NCBI GenBank assembly: GCA_963753105.1
Contig: CAVWBD010000009.1
Coordinates: 372,001-436,000, forward strand
Length of the DNA: 64,000 nt
DNA from: SZUA-36 sp963753105
GTDB taxonomy: Bacteria > Pseudomonadota > Gammaproteobacteria > Xanthomonadales > SZUA-36
Direction: 5' to 3'
Translations under genes and position numbers: made by a program
Notes under the pieces: model-generated
The model's database searches: none
What the model was told of the DNA's origin: nothing
The model's input: only the letters and a program-made list of their open reading frames with translations
In this document: positions 34,986 to 43,703 of the stretch, piece after piece
Layout: every line of letters begins with the position of its first letter
Numbering within the stretch: the first letter of the stretch is position 1

Positions 34986-35990
34986 ATGCGTAAACCGCAG
35001 GACCAACAACTCATCGGTGAATCTCCGGCATTCCTGGAGGTTCTGGAACACGTTTCCCGTGTCGCTCCGTTAAACCGCCCGGTGCTGGTGATCGGGGAGC
35101 GCGGCACTGGCAAAGAGCTGATCGCGGCCCGCATCCACTTTCTGTCGGGGCGCTGGGACTATCCTTTCATCAAGTTGAACTGTGCCGCACTGGCGGAATC
35201 CCTGCTGGAAACCGAGTTGTTCGGGCATGAGGCCGGTTCGTTCACCGGCGCATCCAAACGCAGACTGGGGCGTTTTGAACTGGCCAACGAAGGCAGCCTG
35301 TTTCTGGATGAACTGTCCAGCACTTCCTCCTCCATCCAGGAAAAGATTCTGCGTGTTATCGAGTACGGTGATTTCGAGCGCGTTGGTGGTAGCGAGACCA
35401 TTCGCACCAACGTGCGCATTATCGGGGCGACCAACGAGGACCTGCCCAGTCTTGCCGAGACCGGAAAATTCCGCGACGACCTGCTGGACCGGCTGGCCTT
35501 TGATGTGATCACACTGCCGCCGTTGCGCGAACGCCCTGGCGATATCATGACGCTGGCGGCACACTTTGCCGTCAAGATGGCCGGTGAACTGGGTAAGGAC
35601 GTGTTCAATGGCTTCAGCGATCAGGCAAAGAAGGCATTAATGACCTACCGATGGCCCGGTAATGTCAGGGAACTGAAAAATGTCGTCGAGCGGGCGGTCT
35701 ACGCCTGCCAGGATCACGATCAGGCAATCGTGGACATCGTTTTTGACCCCTTCGACTCGCCCTGGCGCCCGGGTGTGCAGAGCAAAGCAAAGCATGCGGA
35801 ACCCGCCGAGCTGCCCACGGAGTCCTATGATTTCAAGCAGTGCATGCAGGATGAGGAAATCAAGCGCATCAAGGACGCCATGGAACGCTGCCGCTTCAAC
35901 CAGAAGAAAACCGCCGAGTTCCTCGGTATGACCTACCACCAATTACGTGGTTACCTGCGTAAGTATGAATTGACGGACAGCGAAGAGTAG
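34986..35990 (+). CDS. PspF-type sigma-54 activator
   Basis: 334 residues from the ATG at 34986 (MRKPQDQQLIGESPAF). It is a bare AAA+ sigma-54 activator without a receiver domain: Walker A GERGTGKE, loop L1 ELFGHEAGSFTGA, Walker B GSLFLDEL, RLAFDVITLPPLRERPGDI, and a C-terminal Fis-type helix-turn-helix (NQKKTAEFLGMTYHQLRGYLRKY). It matches PspF closely, but no pspA or other psp gene is adjacent. The L1 motif is GSFTGA instead of GAFTGA, a known tolerated variant in some activators. It is divergent from radA and convergent with the next gene. Confidence 0.87.
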   Translation: MRKPQDQQLIGESPAFLEVLEHVSRVAPLNRPVLVIGERGTGKELIAARIHFLSGRWDYPFIKLNCAALAESLLETELFGHEAGSFTGASKRRLGRFELANEGSLFLDELSSTSSSIQEKILRVIEYGDFERVGGSETIRTNVRIIGATNEDLPSLAETGKFRDDLLDRLAFDVITLPPLRERPGDIMTLAAHFAVKMAGELGKDVFNGFSDQAKKALMTYRWPGNVRELKNVVERAVYACQDHDQAIVDIVFDPFDSPWRPGVQSKAKHAEPAELPTESYDFKQCMQDEEIKRIKDAMERCRFNQKKTAEFLGMTYHQLRGYLRKYELTDSEE

Positions 35991-35999
35991 ACAAGCCAA

Positions 36000-36476
36000 T
36001 CAAAAGGTCATGACGTCGTCGGGGCTGAGCTTGGTTTTCATCGCATCGACGAAAGACGGCGGACCATAGCCGGTTCTTTTTATTCCTGTGAATTTACCGT
36101 CTTCTACTATGCGTTCACTGAATATCAAGGGCGTGGATTTCTTTCTCGCGAACGCTTTGAGCCACTCAATCGTTTCAGGGTGGATATCTTTGCCGACTGG
36201 AATAGCGGAAATGACCTGTCTGCCTCCCCATTTGGGAAACTGAACGATCGCACCACATTCTGATGGTTTCATGTATTCAGGCAAGTCGTTTTGCGGTTGA
36301 AGCCAGCCACACATGAATTTGACACACGGGTCTTCCGGGCGGTCGGCGTAAATTTTACAACCCTGGTCGGACAGGTGCTGACACGGTTTACCCGGCCCTA
36401 TACGTTCACCGTTGATATCAGCCCTGAGCCAACCCTCACAACAGGCAGTACATGGGAAACATTGTTTTTCTGACAT
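36000..36476 (-). CDS. YkgJ-family cysteine cluster protein
   Basis: 158 residues from the ATG at 36476 (MSEKQCFPCTACCEGW). Cysteine clusters CFPCTACC, CQHLSDQGC-x-IY and CVKFMCGW match the YkgJ/zinc- or iron-chelating family. The cellular role is unknown. The upstream in-frame ATGs (36515, 36500) lack ribosome sites. It sits between pspF and the alr relic, 10 bp from the pspF stop on the opposite strand. Confidence 0.75.
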   Translation of the reverse strand: MSEKQCFPCTACCEGWLRADINGERIGPGKPCQHLSDQGCKIYADRPEDPCVKFMCGWLQPQNDLPEYMKPSECGAIVQFPKWGGRQVISAIPVGKDIHPETIEWLKAFARKKSTPLIFSERIVEDGKFTGIKRTGYGPPSFVDAMKTKLSPDDVMTF

Positions 36477-36554
36477 CGCTAAACGCTCACTCAACTTCAT
36501 CCATGGGCGATACACCTTGAATGGAATAAACCTAGTCAGGGTTGGGTATCTTAC

Positions 36555-36946
36555 CTACCCTGCGATCCGCGGCACCCGGCCGGTCACACCGCAGATCAAT
36601 TTACAGGGCACGGCATCCGCCCATGGCGCCACGCTCTCCACGGGCAAACCTTCACCCCACAACACCACCCGGTCACCGGTCGCGACATCAATGGCCGAGT
36701 GATCGGCATCAGGAGAAACACCATACAGCAGGATACCGGGCCAGGTCTCTTCGAGTGGAAAGCCCAGGCGGTGCATGCCGGTATCGAGCTTGAGCCAGAC
36801 CCGGTTGCCAAAAGTCCACTCCCTCTGCCTGAGCATCTCCAGCTGTGAGCGATGGTGTACCACGGTCTCCGCGTTCAGGAACCGTGCGAGTTCGAATTCA
36901 TCGGTATTGGCAAACCCTTCGAGCACAAGCAAACCCGGATACAGCG
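36555..36946 (-). pseudogene. alr: Alanine racemase relic with N-terminal and internal deletions
   Basis: The frame just downstream of dnaB reads LALYPGLLVLEGF, ARFLNAETVVHH, VWLKLDTGMHRLGFP, then jumps to WPGILLYGVSPDAD and again to GDRVVLWGEGLPVESVAPWAD and CGVTGRVPRI. These are alanine racemase blocks in the right order. The N-terminal part with the PLP lysine, about 75 residues before WPGILLYG, and about 75 residues before GDRVVLWGEG are missing. The family has about 360 residues and here about 130 remain. Position dnaB-alr-radA is the standard gene order, so this is a decayed native gene. Confidence 0.85.
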
Positions 36947-38330
36947 CTAGTACTCTTCTCGATGATAGTCGGACTCGGGCGCCAGGTTCACAAAACGCAG
37001 CCACGGGCCCTGGAATGCGAGGTGCACGGTTCCGGTTGAACCGTTACGGTGCTTGCCGATGATGATTTCAGCCTGACCCTTGGCATTGCTGGCTTCCTTG
37101 TTGTACTCCTCATCCCGGTAAATGAACACGATGAGATCGGCGTCCTGCTCAATGGAACCGGACTCCCTCAAATCCGCCATCACCGGCCGTTTGTTGGTGC
37201 GCTTTTCGAGATCCCGGTTCAACTGGGATAAGGCAACTACAGGTATATTCAGTTCTTTTGCGATGGTTTTTAAGCGAGCGGGAAATTTCAGCGATTTCCG
37301 TGGCCCGGTTTTCACGTGTGTCCGGCACAGCCATCAACTGCATATAGTCCACCACGATCAAATCTACATCGTGCTTGCGCTTCAAACGGCGGGCCCTGGC
37401 TCTTAACTCGGCGGGCGACAAGGCGGGCGTATCATCGATGAATATCTTGCTCTTGTGCAGCAGGTTCATTGCCGAGGTCAGTTTCGGCCAGTCCAGGTCA
37501 TCCAGGTTACCGGTGCGAATCTTGTTCTGCTCAATCTGGCCCAGTGATGAGAACAGGCGCATAACCAACTGCAGGGAAGCCATTTCCATGCTGAATACAG
37601 CCACTGATTTGCCGTGCTTGATTGCGGCATTTTCAGCAATATTCATGGCAAAAGTCGTTTTACCCATGGCCGGACGCCCGGCCACGATAATGAGGTCGGA
37701 AGGCTGCAAACCTGCTGTCAGGCGATCAAATCCGATGAAACCCGTTGGAAGACCGGTAATCTCGCCCTCGAATGCACTGAGTTCCTCGATCTTGTCCATC
37801 GCCTCCTTCAGCTTTTCCTGGACAGATACGAGACCGGTCGTACCACGCGCGCCCTTGTCCGCAATCGCAAACACCAGGCGCTCCGCTTCTTCGAGCAGGG
37901 TCTTGCTCTGCCTGCCATCGGAAGCAAATGCGTTGCCGGTAATCTGGGCCCCGACATCAATCAGGCTGCGCAGGATGCTCTTCTCGCGCACGATATCGGC
38001 ATAGGCAGCCACGTTAGCCGCGCTGGGGGTGTTGTTGGCCAGCTGGGAAATATAATTGCCGCCATCAATCTGGTCGGTCTTGCCACGCGCTTCAAACCAT
38101 TCGCTGACCGTAACCGCATCGCAAGGCCGGCTGTTGTCGTGCAAATCACTGATGGCCTGGAAAATCAGGCGGTGGTCTTCACGGTAAAAATCCGCTTCGG
38201 TGATCTTGTCGGCCACCATGTCCCAGGCGGTCTTGCTCAACATCAGCCCACCCAATACCGACTGCTCCGCCTCAATTGAGTTCGGTGGCACTTTCGGTGT
38301 TTCAATCGTTGCGAGCTTGGGTGCAGCCAT
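36947..38330 (-). pseudogene. dnaB: Replicative DNA helicase DnaB, interrupted by a +1 frameshift
   Basis: The N-part (from MAAPKLATIETPKVPPNS) has the DnaB N-terminal domain, Walker A GRPAMGKTTFAMN, and DLIVVDYMQLM. It reads out of frame after EIAEISRSLK. The remaining frame continues TIAKELNIPVVALSQLNRD, DLRESGSIEQDADLIVF and the C-terminus. The shift lies at a run of five T at 37267-37271 (five A on the minus strand). With four the frame is restored and gives about 460 residues (E. coli 471). DnaB is essential, so a homopolymer error in the consensus is the simplest explanation. A programmed shift is unlikely but not excluded. Confidence 0.92.
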
Positions 38331-38386
38331 TAGCGGGTCTTACCTAGTAGAGCCTGGTAATACTCACCAAGCCGGAATCAAAGGGA

Positions 38387-38425
38387 CAAAAAAAACTGCG
38401 AACCATTCAGCGACGGTCCGCAGTT
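38387..38425 (-). terminator. Terminator after rplI
   Basis: On the minus strand AACTGCG-GACC ... GGTT-CGCAGTT is followed by TTTTTT (hairpin 38394-38425), between rplI and dnaB. Confidence 0.75.
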
Positions 38426-38477
38426 CAGCATATCAAAGCATTGCTGCCATGACTATCCGGGATAACGCAAACGAGCT

Positions 38478-38925
38478 TTATTCCGGATGGACGATAACCT
38501 TTACCTGGGCTTCAACATCGGCGTGCAGGTGGATGGTTACGTCGAACTCCCCAACTGTCCTGATCGGGCCTTCACCCATGATCACTTCGCTCTTGTTGAT
38601 TTCATGACCAAGCGCCGAGACTGCATTCGCAACCTCACGCGGGCCGATGGAACCATACAGGTTACCTTCCTCACTGGCGTTGGCGGTCATTTCAACGACC
38701 ACGTCGGCCAAGCCTGTCTGCACGGACCTCTGCTTTACCCAGCCGGTCCTGCGCCGCCGCTTCCAGCTCTGCCCTGCGGGCTTCGAATGCAGCGAGGTTT
38801 TCCTTGGTGGCCGGCACAGCCTTGCCTTGCGGAACCAGGTAATTACGACCATAACCGGCTTTCACCTTGACCAGGTCTCCGAGGTCACCCAGGTTCAGTA
38901 CTTTTTCAAGCAGGATCAAATCCAT
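38478..38925 (-). pseudogene. rplI: 50S ribosomal protein L9, interrupted by a +1 frameshift
   Basis: The N-part MDLILLEKVLNLGDLGDLVK with VKAGYGRNYLVPQGKAVPAT runs to KAEVRADRL and then shifts. The other frame continues ADVVVEMTANASEEGNLYGSIG, HEINKSEVIM and GEFDVTIHLHADVEA. Removing one base of CTTGGCC near 38708-38711 restores LADVVV and a 148-residue product (E. coli L9 149). Binds 23S rRNA at the L1 stalk base. As written, the C-terminal domain is lost. Confidence 0.92.
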
Positions 38926-38943
38926 CTCTATTCTCCCGGGTTA

Positions 38944-39168
38944 TCAGTGGTTATCGGTGTATGGCAGTAAAGCAAGGAAGCGCGCGCGCTTGACCGCAGT
39001 GGCCAATTGACGCTGGTACTTGGCTTTTGTGCCCGTGATGCGACTCGGTACAATCTTGCCGGACTCACCGACATATTGTTTCAGGATATTGAGATCCTTG
39101 TAATCGATCTCTGTAACCCCGTCCGCCGTAAAACGGCAAAATTTTCTGCGACGAAATTGACGTGCCAT
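38944..39168 (-). CDS. rpsR: 30S ribosomal protein S18
   Basis: A 74-residue protein: MARQFRRRKFCRF, TEIDYKDLNILKQYV and GKIVPSRITGTKAKYQRQLATAVKRAR, the S18 signature. It binds S6 on the 30S platform. It lies between rpsF and rplI as usual. Its ATG is 2 bp after the frame-corrected stop of rpsF (39171). Confidence 0.97.
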   Translation of the reverse strand: MARQFRRRKFCRFTADGVTEIDYKDLNILKQYVGESGKIVPSRITGTKAKYQRQLATAVKRARFLALLPYTDNH

Positions 39169-39193
39169 GATTATTCTCCCGTTTCCGTTTTGG

Positions 39194-39223
39194 TTTCAGT
39201 TTCAGTTTCAGTTTCAGTTTCAG
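39194..39223. repeat. (TTTCAG)5 microsatellite in the rpsF tail
   Basis: Five perfect TTTCAG units. On the minus strand they encode alternating Thr-Glu in the frame-corrected S6 tail. Such repeats are prone to slippage. Confidence 0.85.
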
Positions 39224-39261
39224 TATCCGTTGCTGTTGTATCTTCCGTTGGCTCTTCAACA

Positions 39262-39319
39262 ACCTTTTCAGGTTCAGCTGTCTCTTCAACCGACCTTTTC
39301 AGGTTCAGCTGTCTCTTCA
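39262..39319. repeat. Tandem 30-bp duplication in rpsF
   Basis: Two copies of a 27-bp identical string (39262-39288 and 39293-39319) encode EETAEPEKV twice on the minus strand. The second copy is separated by one extra base, which causes the early stop of S6 at 39286. Confidence 0.85.
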
Positions 39320-39762
39320 GCAGCTTCGACGACAGTTTCGGTCTCAGTCTCCTTCACTGCTTCTTCAGCCGGCTTATCAGCTCTTTCTTCGGTAGCAGCG
39401 CGACGACGATCATCGTACTCACGGCTGGAACGGTCTTTCTCTTCCTTCGCCTTGAGCATCTCGGATTGCTCCGTGATGGCGTTTTTGCGACGGATTGTCA
39501 TGTGACGCAGAACCGCATCGTTGAAGCGGAAAGCGCCCTCCAGTTCGCCCAGTGTTTGACCATCACACTCGATGTTCATAAGTACGTAGTGAGCTTTGTG
39601 CAGCTTGATGATGGGATAGGCTAGCTGCCTGCGGCCCCAGTCTTCCAGGCGGTGAATGCTGCCGCCCTTTTCTTCGATCATTCCACGGTAGCGTTCCAGC
39701 ATGGCTGGAACCTGCTCGCTCTGGTCCGGATGAACCAGAAAACAGATTTCATAATGACGCAT
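39286..39762 (-). CDS. rpsF: 30S ribosomal protein S6 with extended acidic tail (tail frameshifted)
   Basis: The 158-residue frame begins MRHYEICFLVHPDQSEQV and has LEDWGRRQLAYPIIKLHKAHYV and FNDAVLRHMTIRR, the full S6 core (about 100 residues). It then has an acidic and Glu/Thr-rich tail. An extra G (CC at 39290-39291) ends it at EPEKVG. Without it the tail continues VVEEPTEDTTATD followed by Thr-Glu repeats and stops at 39171, 2 bp before rpsR, which is the expected spacing. The core is complete either way, so the product is probably functional. The true gene is likely 39171-39762. Confidence 0.9.
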   Translation of the reverse strand: MRHYEICFLVHPDQSEQVPAMLERYRGMIEEKGGSIHRLEDWGRRQLAYPIIKLHKAHYVLMNIECDGQTLGELEGAFRFNDAVLRHMTIRRKNAITEQSEMLKAKEEKDRSSREYDDRRRAATEERADKPAEEAVKETETETVVEAAEETAEPEKVG

Positions 39763-39928
39763 TGTTTACTCCCTATGGGTTTTCGAGCCCCTCGTCTCAT
39801 GCAGATTCCCAGGGCTTTCAAAGCTTCCGTTAACCCGGGTATCGGGCACGTGAAGCAAGGTTTGTTTGCTCTGTCATCAACAGAGCCGACGGATTATATC
39901 GCCAAACGGGGTCAGAGTAAAAACTTTT

Positions 39929-40252
39929 TCAGGAAATGGTAAAGCTCTCTCCGCAACCGCATTCTTCGGTGGCATTGGGATTGTCAAACTGGAATGTCCG
40001 GTTCAGCCCGCTGGTGATGAAATCGATGCTGGATCCAGTCAGGAATGGCAGGCTGTCACGGTCGACTGCGATTTTCACACCCTTGTCTTCAAACAATTCA
40101 TCATCGACCGCCAACTCGGAGGCAATACTGACCTCGTACGCCCAGCCTGAACAGCCGGTTTTACGCACGCCCAGCCGCAGCGCAATACCATTCTCTTTTT
40201 CAAGAAAGGTTTTTACACGTTGAGCGGCATTGTCAGTTAACTTGATACTCAT
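39929..40252 (-). CDS. Iron-sulfur cluster assembly protein, IscA/SufA family
   Basis: A 107-residue A-type carrier: KLTDNAAQRVKTFLEKENG, LGVRKTGCSGWAYEV, and the C-terminal ECGCGESF. The three conserved cysteines (C-x60ish-CGC) hold Fe-S clusters. No isc or suf genes are adjacent, so which A-type carrier it is (IscA, SufA or ErpA) cannot be said. It is divergent from asnS across 110 bp. Confidence 0.88.
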   Translation of the reverse strand: MSIKLTDNAAQRVKTFLEKENGIALRLGVRKTGCSGWAYEVSIASELAVDDELFEDKGVKIAVDRDSLPFLTGSSIDFITSGLNRTFQFDNPNATEECGCGESFTIS

Positions 40253-40362
40253 AATACTGTTACCATCATTGAAATTCTCAATTGCTTGCCCAAAACACTG
40301 TGCGCATCGCGCCGGGTGATTTATTATCTTGGGCCACTTAACCAGAGATCAACCATAAAGAC

Positions 40363-41763
40363 ATGTCAACAGTCAGTATAAAACAGGCATTGAACGGAAC
40401 AATCCCCACGGGAACCAAGGTCAAAATCCAGGGCTGGGTACGGACCCGCAGGGACTCCAAGGCCGGGTTTTCTTTCATCTCTGTACACGATGGGTCCTGC
40501 TTTGACCCGATCCAGGTTGTCGCACCGGCTGAGCTGGCCAATTACGCCAGCGAGGTGCAGAACATCACCACCGGTTGCTCTGTCATCTGCACTGGTGAGC
40601 TGGTTGAGTCACAGGGACGTGGCCAGAAGTTTGAGGTCCAGGCGACATCGGTAGAGGTTGCCGGTTGGGTTGATGACCCCGACACCTATCCCATCCAGCC
40701 AAAACGCCACAGTTTTGAATTTCTCCGCGACGTGGCCCACCTGCGGCCGAGGACAAATACCTTTGGCGCGGTCACGCGTGTCCGGCATGTCACCGCGCAG
40801 GCCATCCACCGTTATTTTCATGAAAACGGTTTTTACTGGATCAATACGCCGATCGTTACCGCGTCCGACGCCGAGGGCGCCGGTGACATGTTCCGCGTCA
40901 GCACGCTGGATCTTGCGAATTTGCCCCGTGACGACAAGGGCGGCATTGATTTCGAACAGGATTTTTTCGGGCGCGAGACCTTCCTGACCGTCTCGGGGCA
41001 GTTGAACGTCGAGGGATACTGCCTGGCCTTGTCCAATGTATACACCTTCGGCCCGACATTTCGCGCAGAGAATTCCAACACCTCCCGTCACCTGGCGGAG
41101 TTCTGGATGATCGAACCGGAAATCGCCTTCGCCAACCTGGATGATCTTGCGGACCTGGCGGAAGACTTCCTGAAATACATTTTCCGGGCAGTCCTGGATG
41201 AGTGCCCGGATGACATGGCGTTCTTTGCACAAAGAATTGAGCCCACCGCCATTGAGCGACTGGAGACACTGATCAAGGCTCCGTTTGTCCGGCTCGATTA
41301 CGCAGACGCTATCGAAATCCTGCAAAACTCCGGCCAGAAATTCGAATACAAGGTGGAGTGGGGTACCGATCTGCAAACCGAGCACGAGCGCTACCTTACT
41401 GAAAAACATTTCTCCGCACCGGTAGTAGTGAAAAACTACCCGGTTGAGATCAAGGCGTTTTACATGCGTCTGAATGATGACGGTAAAACGGTCGGCGCCA
41501 TGGATGTACTGGCACCGGGTATCGGTGAAATTATCGGTGGTTCACAACGCGAAGAACGCCTGGATGTACTGCAGGAAAGGATGGCGGAACAGGGTATGGA
41601 TGCCGACACCTACAGTTGGTATGTCGACCTGAGACGTTATGGCACGGTTCCCCACGCCGGATTTGGCCTGGGCTTTGAGCGTTTGATCACCTACATTACA
41701 GGAATGGCCAATATCCGGGATGTCATTCCCTACCCCCGTGTTCCCGGGCGGGCGGATTTTTAG
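40363..41763 (+). CDS. asnS: Asparaginyl-tRNA synthetase
   Basis: A 466-residue class IIb synthetase. It has the N-terminal OB-fold (KVKIQGWVRTRRDSKAGFSFI), motif 2 TFRAENSNTSRHLAEFWMIEPE and motif 3 GFGLGFERLI near the C-terminus. The N-S-N-T-S-R-H string separates AsnRS from AspRS. Length equals E. coli AsnRS (466). The frame is intact although neighbours on both sides carry frameshifts. Confidence 0.96.
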   Translation: MSTVSIKQALNGTIPTGTKVKIQGWVRTRRDSKAGFSFISVHDGSCFDPIQVVAPAELANYASEVQNITTGCSVICTGELVESQGRGQKFEVQATSVEVAGWVDDPDTYPIQPKRHSFEFLRDVAHLRPRTNTFGAVTRVRHVTAQAIHRYFHENGFYWINTPIVTASDAEGAGDMFRVSTLDLANLPRDDKGGIDFEQDFFGRETFLTVSGQLNVEGYCLALSNVYTFGPTFRAENSNTSRHLAEFWMIEPEIAFANLDDLADLAEDFLKYIFRAVLDECPDDMAFFAQRIEPTAIERLETLIKAPFVRLDYADAIEILQNSGQKFEYKVEWGTDLQTEHERYLTEKHFSAPVVVKNYPVEIKAFYMRLNDDGKTVGAMDVLAPGIGEIIGGSQREERLDVLQERMAEQGMDADTYSWYVDLRRYGTVPHAGFGLGFERLITYITGMANIRDVIPYPRVPGRADF

Positions 41764-41821
41764 GCGGAGTTTTCCGTACTCAATCAACTAGCGGATTAGC
41801 CCCACCGAACATGCGCCGCTC

Positions 41822-41998
41822 CTCGGCAACTGCTCCTGCGTTGCTCTACCTCCTGCATCCCTGCAGTCGTGCGCACCTGACCTCCAGGGACGGAGGAAAT
41901 GCAGGGGATTGTAGGGAACAATCCCTGCGCCCGCGGCATACCGTTCGTCCTGAACATAAAAAAGGCGGCCGGGACATCTTCCGTGTTATCCCGTGCCG
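41822..41998. repeat. Dispersed repeat copy and hairpin after asnS
   Basis: 41822-41840 and 41844-41870 repeat strings found at 4454-4472 and 4499-4525 (CTCGGCAACTGCTCCTGCG and CTCTACCTCCTGCATCCCTG). A hairpin follows at about 41963-42002 (AAGGCGGC...GCCGCCTT, with CGGGA/TCCCG inside) and may end asnS transcription. Between 41764 and 42133 I see no gene. Confidence 0.55.
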
Positions 41999-42133
41999 CC
42001 TTGCGGACGTGTCGCCACCCGCCAATTGCTTCCTTGCCCCTCAAGGTCAAGCATTTCCCTATGCTTTCGCAGGTCCTTCTGCTGACGAAATTAAGGCTTT
42101 CCCTACCGATTTCGTCCCTTGATGATTACATTA

Positions 42134-42230
42134 TAGCCAACTGTTGGCTAAAAGCACAAGTGTCTATTTACAATTATGTCTAAATTCTTTTTTGGCTAAT
42201 TACACATATGTCTATAGACATGGATGGCTA
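42134..42230. promoter_or_regulatory. Palindromes and direct repeats, possible operator region
   Basis: TAGCCAAC-T-GTTGGCTA (42134-42150) is a 17-bp palindrome. ATGTCTATAGACAT (42208-42221) is a perfect 14-bp palindrome. TTGGCTAA followed by an imperfect ACA-x-GTGTCTATxxACA-like stretch occurs twice, from 42144 and from 42192, so the sites form a direct repeat with a 48-bp period. They lie immediately before a small open frame at 42244. Binding sites for a dimeric regulator are the best guess. Confidence 0.4.
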
Positions 42231-42243
42231 TATTTGATATTTT

Positions 42244-42489
42244 ATGTCTGCAGCACAACGTCTGGCTGTCAGGAAGCACAAAAATGTAGGCATTTACTTA
42301 CGTTTTATGAGCACTCTTAAACAGACCAGGCGGCAGGCCCGGAAAGTTTTCAGGGCAACAAGACAGGGAAAGTACCGGATGCATGATGCTCCGGAAGTAT
42401 GGCAAGGATGTAATGAAAAGGCGAGCAAGGAATGGCAAGCCTACAGGATCACGGGGGTTCCCGTGCTTGAGCAGGATGGCTCTTGGTAA
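42244..42489 (+). CDS. Hypothetical small basic protein (81 aa), uncertain
   Basis: The frame encodes 81 residues, rich in Arg and Lys in the first half (LAVRKHKN, LKQTRRQARKVFRATRQGK), then WQGCNEKASKEWQAY. I do not recognise it. No clear ribosome binding site precedes 42244 or the internal ATG at 42310. In favour are the operator-like palindromes directly upstream and two terminator-like hairpins 20-50 bp downstream. It may equally be a spurious frame. Confidence 0.3.
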   Translation: MSAAQRLAVRKHKNVGIYLRFMSTLKQTRRQARKVFRATRQGKYRMHDAPEVWQGCNEKASKEWQAYRITGVPVLEQDGSW

Positions 42490-42511
42490 GTGAACATGGA
42501 TCGTTCAATCT

Positions 42512-42568
42512 GTGAAAAGGTCCGTCCTTTTCACCCTGCGACTGGTGCCCACAGGGATTGTGGGCACC
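42512..42568 (+). terminator. Two tandem hairpins
   Basis: GTGAAAAGG-TCCGT-CCTTTTCAC (42512-42534) and GGTGCCCACA-GGGAT-TGTGGGCACC (42544-42568) have perfect 9- and 10-bp stems. The second is followed by TGTTTAAA. Together they look like a terminator of the small frame upstream. Confidence 0.55.
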
Positions 42569-42750
42569 TGTTTAAAATTCTGAAACTGTGGCTTTACACG
42601 AGCCAAAGCCCAGGATTGAGAGGTACTGACTAGAAGGAAATATCTCAATTAATAAGTGCAAGTTATTGAATAAAATACTATCCTAACGGGTGGACGGAGT
42701 TTTGTGCCTATCTGTTGACGCTTTGATATGCACAAATAATTTGTGTTGAA

Positions 42751-43703
42751 ATGGAAATCGTTACGTTATGCCAGGGAAATTTGTGGAAGACTTCATGGCG
42801 AGTAACCCAGAACATAACAACATGAACCTATGATCTGAAAACAATGCTGTTCAACAAGTAGTTGCCTCTTTTGTTTCGAAAGAATAGTGCGATTTATGGT
42901 TGGTACAATTTCCTTCCCTGTTCTGACTGGATTCGTTGAAATCGATTTATGTGGAAGAGGCTAAGAAGAAAACTTGAAAGAAGTGGTTCAAAACCAACAA
43001 ATAGCGCATTAGCATTATTGACAGGGTTAGATACAAGAGTAGTAGTTCAGTGTGAAGGAACAAGGACAATACGCATGTCATTTCGAGCTTCAGCAAACGC
43101 CTGAAAACACGTTAATTGACATATGGAACAGTGATCGCGAAATTTCAGTGATCCAGAAACAAACGAACCGGCAATCTTCCCAATAGAAGGGAAGAGGACG
43201 TACATTTCAATCGTCTCGTACTTAAGCCAATTGGTAGAAATATAACAGTGAAAACAGTATTAGATAGACTGCTCAACAGGAGGAACTGTTGAAATTGTTC
43301 ATGGCGATATTCCAGCGCGTAGAACTTATTTCGAAGTTTTACAATCCCAATTTCATAATGATAACGCAAAATCGACTGAAATTGGATTTACTTGAATCAT
43401 CAAGAGTTCTGTCAGCCGTTTTACATAATATTAAGTCAGATGAAGATCATAGAGTTCCGCAGCAAGGTCGATGGACTTATCGACTTGATCCAAAAAATTA
43501 CAAAGAGTTCAGAAATGAGGCCAGAAAACTTTTGAAAAGCAAATTAAAGAAGGGGATGCCCTCCTCGAAAATTCGAGGAAGCACAACAGCAACCCGGTCA
43601 ACTCACCGTTGGTATCGGTTGGTACCAGTGGGGCGACCATGATTCAGATGATAGTGACAACATCGAAGAGAAAGGAGATACATATGTCTCGTTGGTTAAT
43701 TGA
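42751..43703 (+). pseudogene. DUF6502-like protein gene broken by several frameshifts
   Basis: No single long frame exists, but consecutive pieces in changing frames make one protein: KSIYVEEAKKK, then LERSGSKPTNSALALLTGLD, then LIDIWNSDRE, FSDPETNEPAIFPIEGKRT, LKPIGRNITVKTVLDRLLN, GTVEIVHGDIPARTYFEV, DPKNYKEFRNEARKLLKSK and QQQPGQLTVGIGWYQWGD. The order and motifs (SxxALLTGL, WxxDxxFxDxxxxPxxxP, VLDxLL) resemble DUF6502 as I remember it. At least five shifts are needed. The last frame stops at 43703, 20 bp inside the next gene. Family assignment is from memory and not certain. Confidence 0.5.

Noticed and set aside
42134..42230. CRISPR array
   Set aside because: Only two imperfect repeats with a 48-bp period, and no spacers of equal size or cas genes.
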